From: Arthrospira sp. PCC 9108
GTDB taxonomy: Bacteria > Cyanobacteriota > Cyanobacteriia > Cyanobacteriales > Microcoleaceae
DNA length: 64,000 nt
NCBI GenBank assembly: GCA_016745315.1
Contig: CP066886.1
Location: 1,209,501 to 1,273,500 of the forward strand
Reading direction: 5' to 3'
Shown here: piece by piece, positions 38,152 to 47,603 of the stretch
How positions within the stretch are numbered: the stretch's first letter is position 1
Layout of the letters: every line of letters starts with the position of its first letter
The notes under the pieces: model-generated
The model's input: only the letters and a program-made list of their open reading frames with translations
Databases searched by the model: none
Told to the model about the DNA's origin: nothing
Made by a program: the position numbers and the translations under genes

Positions 38152-38763
38152 ATGACAGATATTCCCATTAATTTAGCCTGTGAAGATATCCTGAGTGAGG
38201 CTGTGTTAAAAAAAATGATTCAGCATTCTCAACGTCCTTTTTTGATTGGTCATTGTTTTCACAAAAACGGATATGGTTATCTCAAAAAAAACTTGTGCGG
38301 ATTTAATAATGCAGCCAAAGGAATGGCTTATTTAGTCTTAACTGATTTAGATAAATCTGAATGTCCATTGGCGATTATTAATGAATGGTTAAAATCTCAG
38401 CCCAAACATCCTAACCTGCTTTTTAGAGTAGCTGTGAAAGAAGTAGAATCGTGGTGACTGGCTGACCGAGAAGGATTTGCTAAATTTTTAGGTATTTCAC
38501 CTAATTTGATTACCACGGATGTTGATGATATAGACGACCCGAAACAGTATTTAATCAACCTCTGTCGTAGATGCAGAAAAAAAGCCTTAAAAGATGCCAT
38601 TGTACCCCCAGCAGAAAGCACTGCCAAAGTCGGTAAAGATTATAATAATCCACTGATTAAGTTTGTACAAGAATCATGGGCAATAGAAGGGGCTAAGGTT
38701 AATTCTGCTAGTCTCAGGCGGGCCATGGATGTAATCATAGCCTTTCAGCCTACATGGAATTAA
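38152..38763 (+). pseudogene. DUF4276/TOPRIM-like partner of the ATPase, in-frame TGA
   Basis: Frame from ATG 38152. TOPRIM-like acidic positions are visible: Glu in ACEDILSEAVL, the LTDLDKSE pair, and Glu in KEVESW. A TGA at 38455-38457 falls right after ESW, where relatives read ESWLLAD. The same frame then continues LADREGFAKFLGI to the stop at 38763 with good coding character. Without the stop it would be 203 residues. It may be a real nonsense mutation or a base-call error; a downstream start (ORF from 38506) would lack the key residues. Confidence 0.75.
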
Positions 38764-38906
38764 TACAGACTGATAACTCGGTTGAGCCAATTTTACCAAA
38801 ATTTTACATATTTAGAGCAGCACTAGGACAAACCCTACATAATTGTTATGATATAATCATAGTAGATGATCACAGCACCCTCAATCCTTAATCAATTCAT
38901 ATAATT

Positions 38907-40847
38907 ATGTTAAACTCCCATGGCAAAAATCACCCGGAATCGCAGTTTTCCCCCAAAGGTTCTCTGACCAGAAAAACCTTATTTCAGATTACTGTATGTG
39001 CAGTTTTAATAGTGACAGGTAGTGCGATCGCTAATTATATGCAAGCGATATCAGCATTGAGAAATCAGAAATTAACGCAACTAGAAGAGTCTGTGGTGGA
39101 AAGAGTAGCCAGAGAACAGCAAATCTTTGATTTAGCGGTTGATAATCATGCTATCCTGAAAGCCGAAATTCTGAGGGAATTTGCACAACCATCCCCCGCT
39201 AATTTAGAAGAGGAATTTAATAATTTATTCATCCGATACCCGGACGGGGTTATCCGTAACAACCCTGTCAATTTTGATGGTGAACGCCAGGCGGGAGTGT
39301 ATATTGATAAATCCTTAGAAATCACCCCAGAAATTCGTCGGAAAGTCATTGATTTACAAAGGTTAATCGAATCCTACGGGAGGGCGTGGCATAATCGTTT
39401 TGATAGTACCTTCATTATGACCCCGGAGAATATTACAATTGTTTATTGGCCGGAAGTTCCTAATTATGTTAAAGAAGCTGATGCTAACTTTTATATGCCC
39501 CAAAAACCAGAGTATTTAGTCGCCACTCCTGAGAATAACCCGGAAAGAAAAACCGTTTGGACTACACCTTATTATGAACCAGTTAGTCAGCTTTGGTTAG
39601 TCACGGCTTCAACCCCCGTTGATTATAATGGTCAAACCATAGGAACTCTTGGTCATGACATCACCCTAAATCAGTTAATCGAAAGAACAGTTAATGTGCA
39701 TATTGAAGGAGGATATAACCTAATTTTTAGAGGGGATGGTCAGTTAATCGCTCATCCCCACTTAATAGATAAAATTCAAGATAGCACTACCACGGTTAAG
39801 ATCCAAAATTTGCAGGATAGTAACTTAATGAATATATTTAAATTAGTTACAAATGCTCCCCCAAATCAATACATAATACCTAATTATGAAGATAATCAAT
39901 ACCTGGTTTTTCGCCAAATGCCGGGTATTGACTGGTATTTTGTAACTGTTTTTCCTCGGTCAATTTTAATAAAAAAATCCGTAAATTTTGTGTTAGCAAA
40001 TATCCTGATTGAAGTAATTTTACTATTATCATTAATGCTCCTAGTTTGGGTGGTTTTAAAACGACAAGTATCTGCACCATTGCAACAACTAATTAATGGG
40101 ACTCAGAAAATTTCGGCAGGTAATTATAATGTGTCTATTCCAGATAATACACAGGATGAACTAGGTTGTTTGGCTCACTCTTTTAACCTCATGGCTGCTG
40201 AGATATCTACCAGAAGTCAAGAATTACAAGGAACACTACAAAATCAGAAAATGTTAGTGCATTCAGTCACTATAACTATGAATGAGTTAAACAGTTCAGC
40301 TAGGGGTTCCGCTGAACAGGCTTCTAAGGCAGCATTAGCGGCTAAACAGGTATTATATTTGATTAAAGGTTATCGGGAATCTGATGATAATTATTGCCAG
40401 GATGGCTTACAAGAAACGGTGAATAAACTTGCCTATAAAATCTCGGATTTAAGTAATAAAATTGTCAAAATTGGCTTAATATCTACTATAGTCAGTAATT
40501 TAGCTAATCAAACTAATATATTGGCTTTAAATGCTGCAGTTGAGGCGGTACAAGCTGACCAGAATAGTGGACAAGGATTTAATGTGATCGCCAATGAAAT
40601 TCGGAAACTGGCTGATCAAAGTAAATCCTCAGCAGCAGAAATTAACAATTTAGTACATGATATTCAAAAAGCGATGAGTTCTACAGTCCGAGTCACAGAG
40701 GAAAGTAAAACCGGATTTAATGAGGTGGTTAATGGGATTAACAGTATAGTAGAAAATTCTCAGACTATTTCTCTCAATATTAATCAGCAATCAGTAGCTA
40801 TTGAACAGGTTTTAGAGATGATGAATGATTTAAATTTAAATTATTAA
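38907..40847 (+). CDS. methyl-accepting chemotaxis protein with Cache sensor
   Basis: 646 residues. TM1 is near the N-terminus (FQITVCAVLIVTGSAIANY). A large periplasmic double-Cache-type region follows (VWTTPYYEPVSQLWLVT, TIGTLGHDITLNQLI, WYFVTVFPRS). Then TM2, a HAMP domain (PLQQLINGTQKISAGNYNV) and a short MCP signalling domain with the hairpin tip near NILALNAAVEAVQA, ending IANEIRKLADQS. It likely feeds a phototaxis/twitching-type Che system; the ligand is unknown. ATG 38907. Confidence 0.9.
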   Translation: MLNSHGKNHPESQFSPKGSLTRKTLFQITVCAVLIVTGSAIANYMQAISALRNQKLTQLEESVVERVAREQQIFDLAVDNHAILKAEILREFAQPSPANLEEEFNNLFIRYPDGVIRNNPVNFDGERQAGVYIDKSLEITPEIRRKVIDLQRLIESYGRAWHNRFDSTFIMTPENITIVYWPEVPNYVKEADANFYMPQKPEYLVATPENNPERKTVWTTPYYEPVSQLWLVTASTPVDYNGQTIGTLGHDITLNQLIERTVNVHIEGGYNLIFRGDGQLIAHPHLIDKIQDSTTTVKIQNLQDSNLMNIFKLVTNAPPNQYIIPNYEDNQYLVFRQMPGIDWYFVTVFPRSILIKKSVNFVLANILIEVILLLSLMLLVWVVLKRQVSAPLQQLINGTQKISAGNYNVSIPDNTQDELGCLAHSFNLMAAEISTRSQELQGTLQNQKMLVHSVTITMNELNSSARGSAEQASKAALAAKQVLYLIKGYRESDDNYCQDGLQETVNKLAYKISDLSNKIVKIGLISTIVSNLANQTNILALNAAVEAVQADQNSGQGFNVIANEIRKLADQSKSSAAEINNLVHDIQKAMSSTVRVTEESKTGFNEVVNGINSIVENSQTISLNINQQSVAIEQVLEMMNDLNLNY

Positions 40848-40852
40848 ATTAT

Positions 40853-40882
40853 CCCCATATAAATCGGGTGAAATTTATGGGG
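40853..40882. terminator. hairpin between convergent genes
   Basis: CCCCATATAAAT and ATTTATGGGG can pair with a one-base bulge, between the chemoreceptor stop (40847) and the hydrolase stop (40922). Likely bidirectional. Confidence 0.55.
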
Positions 40883-40921
40883 AAGTCCAGAGGGTTTAGA
40901 CCCATGAAAGATAAAATTTTT

Positions 40922-41770
40922 TTACAGACTTTCCACAAATTTCTTGATGGTTTCCCGATAGCGATCGCCTCCCATTTCTTTGACATGATTGTGATCAGCA
41001 TCAGGAATCATCAGCAGTTGTTTGGGTTCAGGACAAGCCTGGTATAACTGCTCACTCATACTGGCGGTAACCAACTCATCAGCGGTCCCATGGGTGAATA
41101 AAATCGGCATTTTCAATTCCCGAACTTTCGCAAGAGAATCAAATCGTTGATGCAATAACCAATTAATTGGAAAAATCCGATATTGTTTCTTTACCTTGAC
41201 CATATCGAGGATAGAAGTAAAGGAACTTTCGATAATCAATCCAGCAATTTGGGGGTGTTTCGTAGCCAATTCAATAGCGATCGCACCTCCCAAAGAATGC
41301 CCAAATACGACAATTTTATCAGGGGGGATGTTTCGAGAATTAACCAAATAATTAAAAGCTAACTCGGCATCTTCATAAACTCGTTGTTCACAGGGAAAGC
41401 GATCGCTACTACAACCATAACCTCGATAATCTATCAAAAACACGGAAAATCCCAGATGATGAAATTGTTTAGCATAGCCTAAATTGCCACCAATATTACT
41501 ACTGTTCCCATGCAAATCCAAAATCACTATGTCGGAATCGCCAGGAATCCACCAACCATTAATCTGTTCACTTTCTGATGTGGAATCGGGTAATTTTAAC
41601 CAAACCTCTTGATATAGCATCCCTAACAAATCGGGAGTTTTTTCAATGGTCTTAGATGGGAAAAAAATCAACCGATTTTGAAACAAAAGCAACCCGACAC
41701 AAATAATGAGATAACTAACTATAGTCAGGACAGTGATAATTAAGATAGCTTTAGGGAACAATGAAATCAT
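40922..41770 (-). CDS. membrane-anchored alpha/beta hydrolase (BEM46-like)
   Basis: 282 residues. An N-terminal transmembrane segment (LIITVLTIVSYLIICVGLLLF) precedes the FFPSK motif common in this group. The nucleophile elbow is GHSLGGA, the acid is in THGTADELV and the catalytic His in PDADHNHV. The oxyanion region is DLHGNSSN. The substrate is unknown; family members are annotated as serine hydrolases or dienelactone-like. ATG 41770. Confidence 0.88.
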   Translation of the reverse strand: MISLFPKAILIITVLTIVSYLIICVGLLLFQNRLIFFPSKTIEKTPDLLGMLYQEVWLKLPDSTSESEQINGWWIPGDSDIVILDLHGNSSNIGGNLGYAKQFHHLGFSVFLIDYRGYGCSSDRFPCEQRVYEDAELAFNYLVNSRNIPPDKIVVFGHSLGGAIAIELATKHPQIAGLIIESSFTSILDMVKVKKQYRIFPINWLLHQRFDSLAKVRELKMPILFTHGTADELVTASMSEQLYQACPEPKQLLMIPDADHNHVKEMGGDRYRETIKKFVESL

Positions 41771-41917
41771 AGAATTAAATCTGATGTATATTTTTTCAAA
41801 TTAATACCGATGCGCCGATCACGACTAGTAGATCTAAGCTAGATCTAGCGTCTTGCATCTTGTCAGACCCTGTTTTAAGATCACTAATAGCAAGTCGAGA
41901 GCCAAAACCAGGCCCTT

Positions 41918-42623
41918 ATGGATGAGATAATTCCAACCACCCGACCCCACACTACTGTTATTTTAGCCATGAGTGCTGACGGCAAAATTGCTGATCTGAT
42001 GCGATCGCCTGCCCGATTTGGCTCTAATGCTGATATCATTCACCTAGAACGACAAATTGCCCAAGCCGACGCTGTACTGTTCGGAAACGGCACTCTCGCC
42101 GCCTATGGAACAGTTTTAAGGGTGTCTTCAACGGAATTGTTAGGCGATCGGGAAAAAAAACGGAAAACCCCCCCAACCGGTTCAAATAGTCTGTTCCGCA
42201 TCAGGAAAAATTAACCCAACCCTCAAATTTTTTCAACAGCCTGTTCCCAAGTGGTTACTGACCACATTCTTAGGGGGTCAGCCTTGGAAACGATTTTCCG
42301 ACCACTTCGACCAAGTGATCGTCGCGGACGACTCCAATGGAGTGATAACCTGGTCAGAAGCGTTACAGCAACTCAGAGACCGGGATATACAAAGACTAGC
42401 GGTCTTAGGCGGCGGTCAGCTAGTAGCATCTTTAATGGCCCACCATGCGATCGATGAGTTTCACCTGACCGTCTGTCCCCGAATTTTGGGGGGAACCACA
42501 TCACCGACTCCCGTGGACGGAGAAGGATTTTTATCTCGCTTCGCACCCCATTTACAATTGTTGAGTGTCCAACAGGTAGATGATGAGGTATTTCTGCACT
42601 ATCGGGTTAAATCTCCCCATTAA
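41918..42623 (+). pseudogene. RibD C-terminal-type (DHFR-fold) reductase, frameshifted
   Basis: The first frame, from ATG 41918, opens HTTVILAMSADGKIAD and ADAVLFGNGTL, typical of pyrimidine reductase-like domains. It is lost at the A8-CGG-A4-C7 tract (42153-42171). Removing one base there gives PVQIVCSASGKIN, continuing into the frame that contains IQRLAVLGGGQLVASL and HLTVCPRILGG to the stop at 42623. The corrected protein is about 234 residues. No deaminase domain is present, so it is a stand-alone RibD-like protein. Confidence 0.8.
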
Positions 42624-42659
42624 AATCGCTAGAATATCATAGCGCTTTTAATTTTCAGC

Positions 42660-43862
42660 ATGAATACCTTACACTCAAATCAATCACCGTATTCGGTAGC
42701 TTGGATTAATCAAATTTCCGAAGTCCCTCAGTCGGAGTGGGATCGACTCGCCCAACCCCTGAAAACTCCGTTTTTTGAATGGGACTGGCTGCATAATTTG
42801 GAGGCTTCTGGTAGTGCGACGGGACAGGCGGGTTGGCTACCCAATCATCTGACAGTATGGCGAGATTCTCAATTAGTCGCGGCAGCCCCATTATATCTCA
42901 AAGGTCACAGTCGCGGTGAGTTTGTCTTTGACCACCAATGGGCTGATTTGGCTTATCAATTGGGGATTGAATACTATCCTAAAATGTTGGGGATGTCGCC
43001 TTTTACGCCAGCAGAAGGCTATCGATTTTTAGTGGATCCCTCTGAGGATGAAGACGAAATTACGGGGTTAATGGTGCATGAAATAGATCGCTTTTGTATT
43101 AACCATAAAATTTCTGGCTGCCATTTTCTTTATGTGGATCGTCAATGGCAGTCTACTCTGGACAAACAGGGATTTACCCCTTGGCTACACCATAGTTATA
43201 TCTGGCAAAATCAAGGATATAATAGTTTTGATGATTACTTGAAAATCTTTAATGCTAATCAACGCCGTAATATCAAACGAGAACGAAAAGCCTTAGACAA
43301 AGTGGGTCTACAAATGCGGATTGTGACGGGTGATGATATCCCTAAATCAATGTTTTCCCTGATGTATGATTTTTATGGGAGTACCTGCGATAAATTTGGC
43401 TGGTGGGGAAGTAAATATCTGACTCGGAAATTCTTTGAACAGTTACATCATGATTATCGTCACCGGGTGGTTTTTGTGGCGGCATATAATGAATTAGACG
43501 ATCGCCAACCTATGGGGATGTCATTCTGTTTGACTAAAGGCGATCGCCTATATGGTCGCTATTGGGGAAGTTTACAAGATATCGATTGTTTACACTTTAA
43601 TGCTTGTTATTATTCCCCTATTGAATGGGGGATTAATCACGGGATTCAATCCTTTGACCCTGGGGCGGGAGGACGACATAAACAGCGTCGCGGTTTTCCA
43701 GCCAGACCTAACTACAGTCTCCATCGTTTTTATGATGGTCGTCTCTCTCAAATTCTCCGCAACTATATTCACCGCATTAATGACATGGAAAAACAGGAAA
43801 TTAACTACCTTAATCAAGATTTACCATTCACCGATAATAGCTTAACTAATTTTTCGGGATAG
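42660..43862 (+). CDS. GNAT/FemAB-like protein (DUF482, peptidogalycan family)
   Basis: 400 residues. N-terminal VAWINQISEVPQSEWDRLAQPLKTPFFEWDWL and GWLPNHLTVWRD, then WADLAYQLGIEYYPKMLGMSPFTP, and a C-terminal GNAT-like half with LYGRYWGSLQDIDCLHFNACYY and FDPGAGGRHKQRRGF. These blocks define DUF482, annotated as peptidogalycan biosynthesis/recognition, though the reaction is unproven. ATG 42660. Confidence 0.88.
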   Translation: MNTLHSNQSPYSVAWINQISEVPQSEWDRLAQPLKTPFFEWDWLHNLEASGSATGQAGWLPNHLTVWRDSQLVAAAPLYLKGHSRGEFVFDHQWADLAYQLGIEYYPKMLGMSPFTPAEGYRFLVDPSEDEDEITGLMVHEIDRFCINHKISGCHFLYVDRQWQSTLDKQGFTPWLHHSYIWQNQGYNSFDDYLKIFNANQRRNIKRERKALDKVGLQMRIVTGDDIPKSMFSLMYDFYGSTCDKFGWWGSKYLTRKFFEQLHHDYRHRVVFVAAYNELDDRQPMGMSFCLTKGDRLYGRYWGSLQDIDCLHFNACYYSPIEWGINHGIQSFDPGAGGRHKQRRGFPARPNYSLHRFYDGRLSQILRNYIHRINDMEKQEINYLNQDLPFTDNSLTNFSG

Positions 43863-44015
43863 CCACGAGACCTCCCCCAGACTGGCTGTGGTTGGTCTTA
43901 ACCCGCCATAGCCTAGTCGTCATAGTTAGTTAGAAAATATCCCCCCACAGATAGATAATAATTCCGACCAAATTTGCTATAATTTAACTGGTGTGCAAAT
44001 CTATAAACAATAATT

Positions 44016-44273
44016 ATGTCAAATTCCCCCAGATTACAAGGAACTGATCTAGTAAATTGTGCGAAATCCAGTGCCAAACAGGGACTAGAGGAAGCTGCCC
44101 GCAATTGTGGATATGGAGAAGATATAGAAGCCTTCCAAAGCAGCTTAAAAAAGGCTTGTCATGATATGGGAATCAAGAACATTGAAACCCTCAGCGATCT
44201 AATTACCGATCGCCAAAAAATAGTGCAGCAAGGAGGGGTGGAAATTGCCCCAGACAGTGCCAGTTCCCTATAA
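44016..44273 (+). CDS. small conserved-looking hypothetical protein
   Basis: 85 residues, soluble, mostly helical, with two Cys (LVNCAKSSAKQGLEEAARNCGYG). Good coding character and a clean ATG; the family is not recognised. It lies just upstream of the interrupted protease-TPR gene. Confidence 0.6.
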   Translation: MSNSPRLQGTDLVNCAKSSAKQGLEEAARNCGYGEDIEAFQSSLKKACHDMGIKNIETLSDLITDRQKIVQQGGVEIAPDSASSL

Positions 44274-44366
44274 CTGCTAACTCAACCGGATAAATCCTAA
44301 ATCCTCAGAAGTAAGGAATGGGATAGGTTCAGACTCCTACCCAGTCAATACTTCCATAGGTGCGCC

Positions 44367-44507
44367 ATGAGTCTAGTTAAAAATTGTTTGCGTCCGGTGC
44401 AAGCTATAATAGCAGCCGGAGTAATCACCCTGTTATCTGTCAGTAATGCGATCGCCCTAATGGCGGAAGATATCGATCGCATCAGTCAGCACCCCGTACT
44501 GAAGTAA
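44367..44507 (+). pseudogene. 5' fragment of trypsin-TPR gene, cut by the IscB element
   Basis: ATG 44367 opens a signal peptide (SLVKNCLRPVQAIIAAGVIT, then LLSVSNAIA) and the mature start MAEDIDRISQ. The frame then enters the element's left hairpin and stops at 44505-44507 after HPVLK. The remainder of the gene resumes at about 46129. Confidence 0.8.
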
Positions 44508-44770
44508 CGGGGCTTCATGCCTCGGATTCCTCAGTTAGTTGACCAGTCTAAGCCTTAACTGGCTACGTTATTTAAGCCATGATACCTTGAGGTGCTTGCC
44601 AGCCTCTCGCTCTATCGTTAACTATTAAACATCTTTACAAGGGGTAAGGAAGTGTAGTTAGCCCAAAAAGCTTTTATAACATTGACGAGGCAAACTTTAC
44701 CTGCTTTGCAGAGTTGGGGGCAACCATACCCTCACATTTTTAAGGTGACGAGCAATCAGAAGAGACGCAA
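44490..44770 (+). ncRNA. HEARO (omega) RNA region of the IscB system
   Basis: About 280 bases without a gene between the element's left end and iscB, where IscB omega RNAs are encoded. Pairings seen: the end hairpin 44492-44512, CCAGT/ACTGG (44543-44547/44558-44562), GGCT/AGCC (44561-44564/44575-44578, partly exclusive with the previous one), GCAAA/TTTGC (44690-44694/44705-44709) and GTTG/CAAC around four Gs (44713-44724). In IscB systems the guide is the host sequence just 5' of the left end, here ending near CGATCGCATCAGTCAG. The exact RNA ends are unknown. Confidence 0.7.
44492..44512. repeat. element left-end hairpin
   Basis: CCCCG-TACT-GA-AGTA-A-CGGGG: a 9-bp stem with one bulged A and a GA loop, followed by CTTCATGC. 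The right-end partner at 46084-46104 has the same shape with paired base changes. Confidence 0.75.
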
Positions 44771-44772
44771 CA

Positions 44773-46044
44773 ATGTCTAATCATATTTTCGTTTTAGATA
44801 CCAACCGTAAGCCCCTGACCCCCTGCCAGCCAGGGGTCGCACGGTTTCTACTCAAAGCCGGAAAAGCATCGGTATTTCGACGCTACCCATTCACCATTAT
44901 TCTCAACAAGGAGGTTGATGCGAATCCTGAACCGCTCGAACTCAAATTAGACCCAGGTTCTAAAGTCACTGGAATTGCCCTGAAGCAAGGGAATCGAATC
45001 ATCTTTGCTGCCGAGTTGCAGCACCGAGGACAGCAGATAGTAGAAGCCTTACGGTCTCGTCGGCAACTGCGACGTTCTCGACGAAACCGCAAGACCCAAT
45101 ATCGGCCGGCTCGGTTCTTGAATCGGACTCGTCCCCAGGGTTGGTTGGCTCCGAGCTTGCAGCATCGAGTCGATACCCTGATGACCTGGGTTAACCGATT
45201 CCGTAGACTTGCCCCAGTGGGCCGCATTGTTCAAGAGCTAGTACGGTTCGACCTACAATTGATGGAAAACCCTGAGATCTCAGGTGTTGAGTATCAGCAG
45301 GGAGCCTTACAAGGCTACGAAGTCCGGGAATACCTGTTGGAAAAGTGGGGCCGAACCTGTGCTTACTGTGGTGCTAAACATGTACCCCTTGAAGTTGAGC
45401 ATATTCAGCCCCGGTCTAAGGGGGGCTCTGACCGGGTGTCTAACCTGACGATCGCTTGCCACTCATGCAATCAAGCCAAAGGCAATGGGGACATTCGGGA
45501 TTTTTTATCGGGCCAGCCTGATGTCCTGAGTCGTCTTCTGAGGCAGGCCAAATCACCCCTTAACGATGCGGCTGCCGTTAACTCGACTCGGTGGGCCTTG
45601 TTCAAGGCTCTCAAAGCCACAGGACTTCGGGTCACCACAGGAACCGCCGGACAAACGAAGTTCAATCGACTTCGGCTTAACCTACCCAAGGCTCATTGGC
45701 TTGATGCTGCCTGTGTTGGAGACGTCGAATCACTCGATATTGTCACGTCAAAACCGTTGCTGATTCTAGCGAAGGGGCATGGAACTCGTCGGATGTGCGG
45801 GACGAATAAGTACGGATTCCCCACTCGTCACCGCTCCAGGAAGCAAATTCACAAAGGTTTTCAGACTGGCGATATCGTCACGGCTACGGTCACGGCCGGG
45901 AAGAAAATTGGCTCCTATGTAGGACGGGTTCTCTGCCGTGCCTCTGGCAGTTTTGATATGACCACCGCCTCGGGACGGGTGACAGGCATCAACCACAAAT
46001 ACTGCCAACCTATTCACCGAAAGGATGGTTACGCCTATGCTTGA
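44773..46044 (+). CDS. iscB: RNA-guided HNH/RuvC endonuclease IscB
   Basis: 423 residues. Domains in order: PLMP domain (VLDTNRKPLTPCQPGVARFLL), RuvC-I with Asp60 (KLDPGSKVTG), Arg-rich bridge helix (RRQLRRSRRNRK, about 96-107), RuvC-II with Glu155 (IVQE). The HNH domain has CXXC at 196/199, EVEHIQPRSKGG with His210 and CHSC at 229-232. RuvC-III has His308 and Asp311 (HWLDAACVG). The basic C-terminal part would bind omega RNA and TAM. IscB is the ancestor-type relative of Cas9 and is reported to make guided double-strand cuts. All catalytic positions are intact, so it looks active. Start ATG 44773; no clear ribosome site. Confidence 0.93.
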   Translation: MSNHIFVLDTNRKPLTPCQPGVARFLLKAGKASVFRRYPFTIILNKEVDANPEPLELKLDPGSKVTGIALKQGNRIIFAAELQHRGQQIVEALRSRRQLRRSRRNRKTQYRPARFLNRTRPQGWLAPSLQHRVDTLMTWVNRFRRLAPVGRIVQELVRFDLQLMENPEISGVEYQQGALQGYEVREYLLEKWGRTCAYCGAKHVPLEVEHIQPRSKGGSDRVSNLTIACHSCNQAKGNGDIRDFLSGQPDVLSRLLRQAKSPLNDAAAVNSTRWALFKALKATGLRVTTGTAGQTKFNRLRLNLPKAHWLDAACVGDVESLDIVTSKPLLILAKGHGTRRMCGTNKYGFPTRHRSRKQIHKGFQTGDIVTATVTAGKKIGSYVGRVLCRASGSFDMTTASGRVTGINHKYCQPIHRKDGYAYA

Positions 46045-46053
46045 AAGATTCAC

Positions 46054-46069
46054 GGGGACTAAAGTCCCC
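46054..46069. terminator. hairpin just after iscB
   Basis: GGGGACT, loop AA, AGTCCCC: a perfect 7-bp stem ten bases after the iscB stop. It may terminate iscB or belong to the element's right end. Confidence 0.5.
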
Positions 46070-46083
46070 CGGTCCCGTTTCCT

Positions 46084-46104
46084 CCCCGGTCTAAAGACAC
46101 GGGG
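46084..46104. repeat. element right-end hairpin
   Basis: CCCCG-GTCT-AA-AGAC-A-CGGGG, followed by CTTCCACGC. Same architecture as the left-end hairpin, including the bulged A, with inner stem TACT/AGTA replaced by GTCT/AGAC. Confidence 0.75.
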
Positions 46105-46128
46105 CTTCCACGCTCCCCAGAGGTTTAC

Positions 46129-47513
46129 GTGAGGGAGACCTGTATTATGTACTGACCGCTAACCATGTTGTCCGCAGTCCCGATGAATACATAATTATCA
46201 CCCATGACGGCCAAAAATACGCCCTAGACTACGATCGCGTCATTAGACTACCGGGAATCGACTTAGCAGTTTTAGCCTTCAGTAGCGATCGCACCTACCC
46301 CCTGGCACAAATTGCCGATTATGATTATGATGCCGAGTCCCGACACATTTTCATTTCCGGCTGGCCAGAATTTCAGCCCCGCCTATTTACCGCCGGGTTA
46401 CTAATTAGCGAAGCCTACAAACTCGCCTTTGTCAAAGAACCCACCACCCGTGGCTATGACCTATTTTATACCAATTTCACCCAGGTAGGTATGAGTGGGG
46501 GGCCGATTTTAGACACCCAAGGTCAGGTAATTGGTATTCATGGAATGTCAGAAGGTCAAATCCTCATAGACCAGATCACCGGAACCAGCAATCGAGTTAC
46601 AGTAGGCTACAGTGCAGGTATTCCCGTAAACCGATTTTTGCAATCAGGGATTCCCCTTAACCTCAATATCAGCGATCGCCAGCCAGACCCCCCTACTCCC
46701 CGGGAATTACAATCTATTTCCGCTTATATGCAGGTTCCCCAAGTTAGCGATCGCTTTAGCGCCATCGACTGGACTAATCGCGGAAATCAGCTTTATCGCC
46801 ACGAAAGATGGCGAGACTCCTTAGAAGCCTTTGAAAGGGCGATTAACATACAGTCTAATTTTTATCCGGCTTGGTATGGTCGCGGAAATGCCTTATCTTC
46901 CCTGAGTCAATACGATGAGGCGATCGCATCCTATGATCGCGCTACCCAACTCCAACCTAATTTTCATCCCGCATGGCGTGATCGTGGGGCGCTATTAATG
47001 TCTATCGGTCGCCATGAAGAAGCCTTACAAGCCTTTGACCGCCTCCTACAAATTCAACCTGATGATTATGGGATTTGGTATTTACGAGGCAATATTTTAA
47101 TGAATCACCTAGATGACTACCCAGAGGCGGCGAAATCTTATACTCGCGCGATCAATATCAAACCTGATTTTACCCCCGCTTTGACAGCTCAAGCCCAAGC
47201 CCTATTTCGCCTCGGAGACTATGGAGAGGCGATCGCATCGGTAGACGAATCTCTCCATCACAATCCTCACCAAAGAGAAGCCTGGGTTTTAAGGGGTCAA
47301 ATCTTTATGGAAATTAAACGTTACGCACAAGCCCTTAATGCCTATAATCGCGCTATTTATCTTGATAGTAACCACTCCCAAAGTTGGTTAGGTAAAGCGA
47401 TCGCCTATCTGCGACAGGGCCGCGACCAAGAAGCTAAAGATCGCGACCAAAGGGCATTAGAAATCAATCCTGGCGACCTAGAAATTCAACAATTTCTACA
47501 AACACTCCCCTAA
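46129..47513 (+). pseudogene. 3' part of secreted trypsin-like protease with TPR repeats
   Basis: Open frame from the element edge with no start codon until ATG 46491. It keeps the whole catalytic triad of an S1 protease: His in LTANHVV, Asp in GIDLAVL, Ser in GMSGGPI. About seven TPR units follow (AIDWTNRGNQLYRHERW onward), ending EIQQFLQTLP. Only the signal peptide and the first beta strands are missing, lying on the far side of the IscB element (44367-44507). A product from ATG 46491 would lack His and Asp and be inactive as a protease. Confidence 0.85.
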
Positions 47514-47588
47514 AAATCAGTAGGGGCAGCTTTGAGCCGCCCCTATGACCAAACTACATTGATGTACCTACACTTTCGCGATCGCCAT
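47124..47588 (+). repeat. host-gene 3' end, left copy of direct repeat
   Basis: Segments 47124-47236 and 47397-47588 recur at 49653-49765 and 49758-49949. The second segment is 192 bases in both places with very few differences; it covers the TPR gene's last codons, the AGGGGC hairpin and the tail of the small secreted-protein gene. Confidence 0.85.
47522..47544. terminator. AGGGGC/GCCCCT hairpin after the TPR gene
   Basis: Stem AGGGGC (47522-47527) and GCCCCT (47539-47544) eight bases after the stop. Duplicated at 49883-49905. Confidence 0.5.
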
Positions 47589-47603
47589 TTCCCCCAATTG
47601 ATT

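Larger units (their letters stand above)
44491..46128 (+). mobile_element. HEARO / IscB element inserted in a protease gene
   Basis: Boundaries are inferred. The left end lies at the hairpin 44492-44512 and the right end between hairpin 46084-46104 and GTGA at 46129. HEARO elements are reported, as I recall, to insert just upstream of ATGA/GTGA, which fits. Contents are a structured RNA region followed by iscB, with no tnpA transposase, so it would need transposase from elsewhere. Removing 44491-46128 (1638 bases, divisible by 3) would rejoin the host frame as ISQ-REGDLYYV. I would expect more residues in that gap, so some host sequence may be lost. Confidence 0.75.

Noticed and set aside
41815..41860. 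Palindromic AGATCT cluster upstream of the RibD-like gene as an operator
   Set aside because: Two AGATCT sites in a short span are suggestive but there is no second occurrence or known regulator to support it.
46491..47513. Stand-alone TPR protein starting at ATG 46491
   Set aside because: The frame is open back to the element edge and includes the protease His and Asp; the ATG is internal (the GMSGG catalytic motif), so it is the 3' part of a broken gene.
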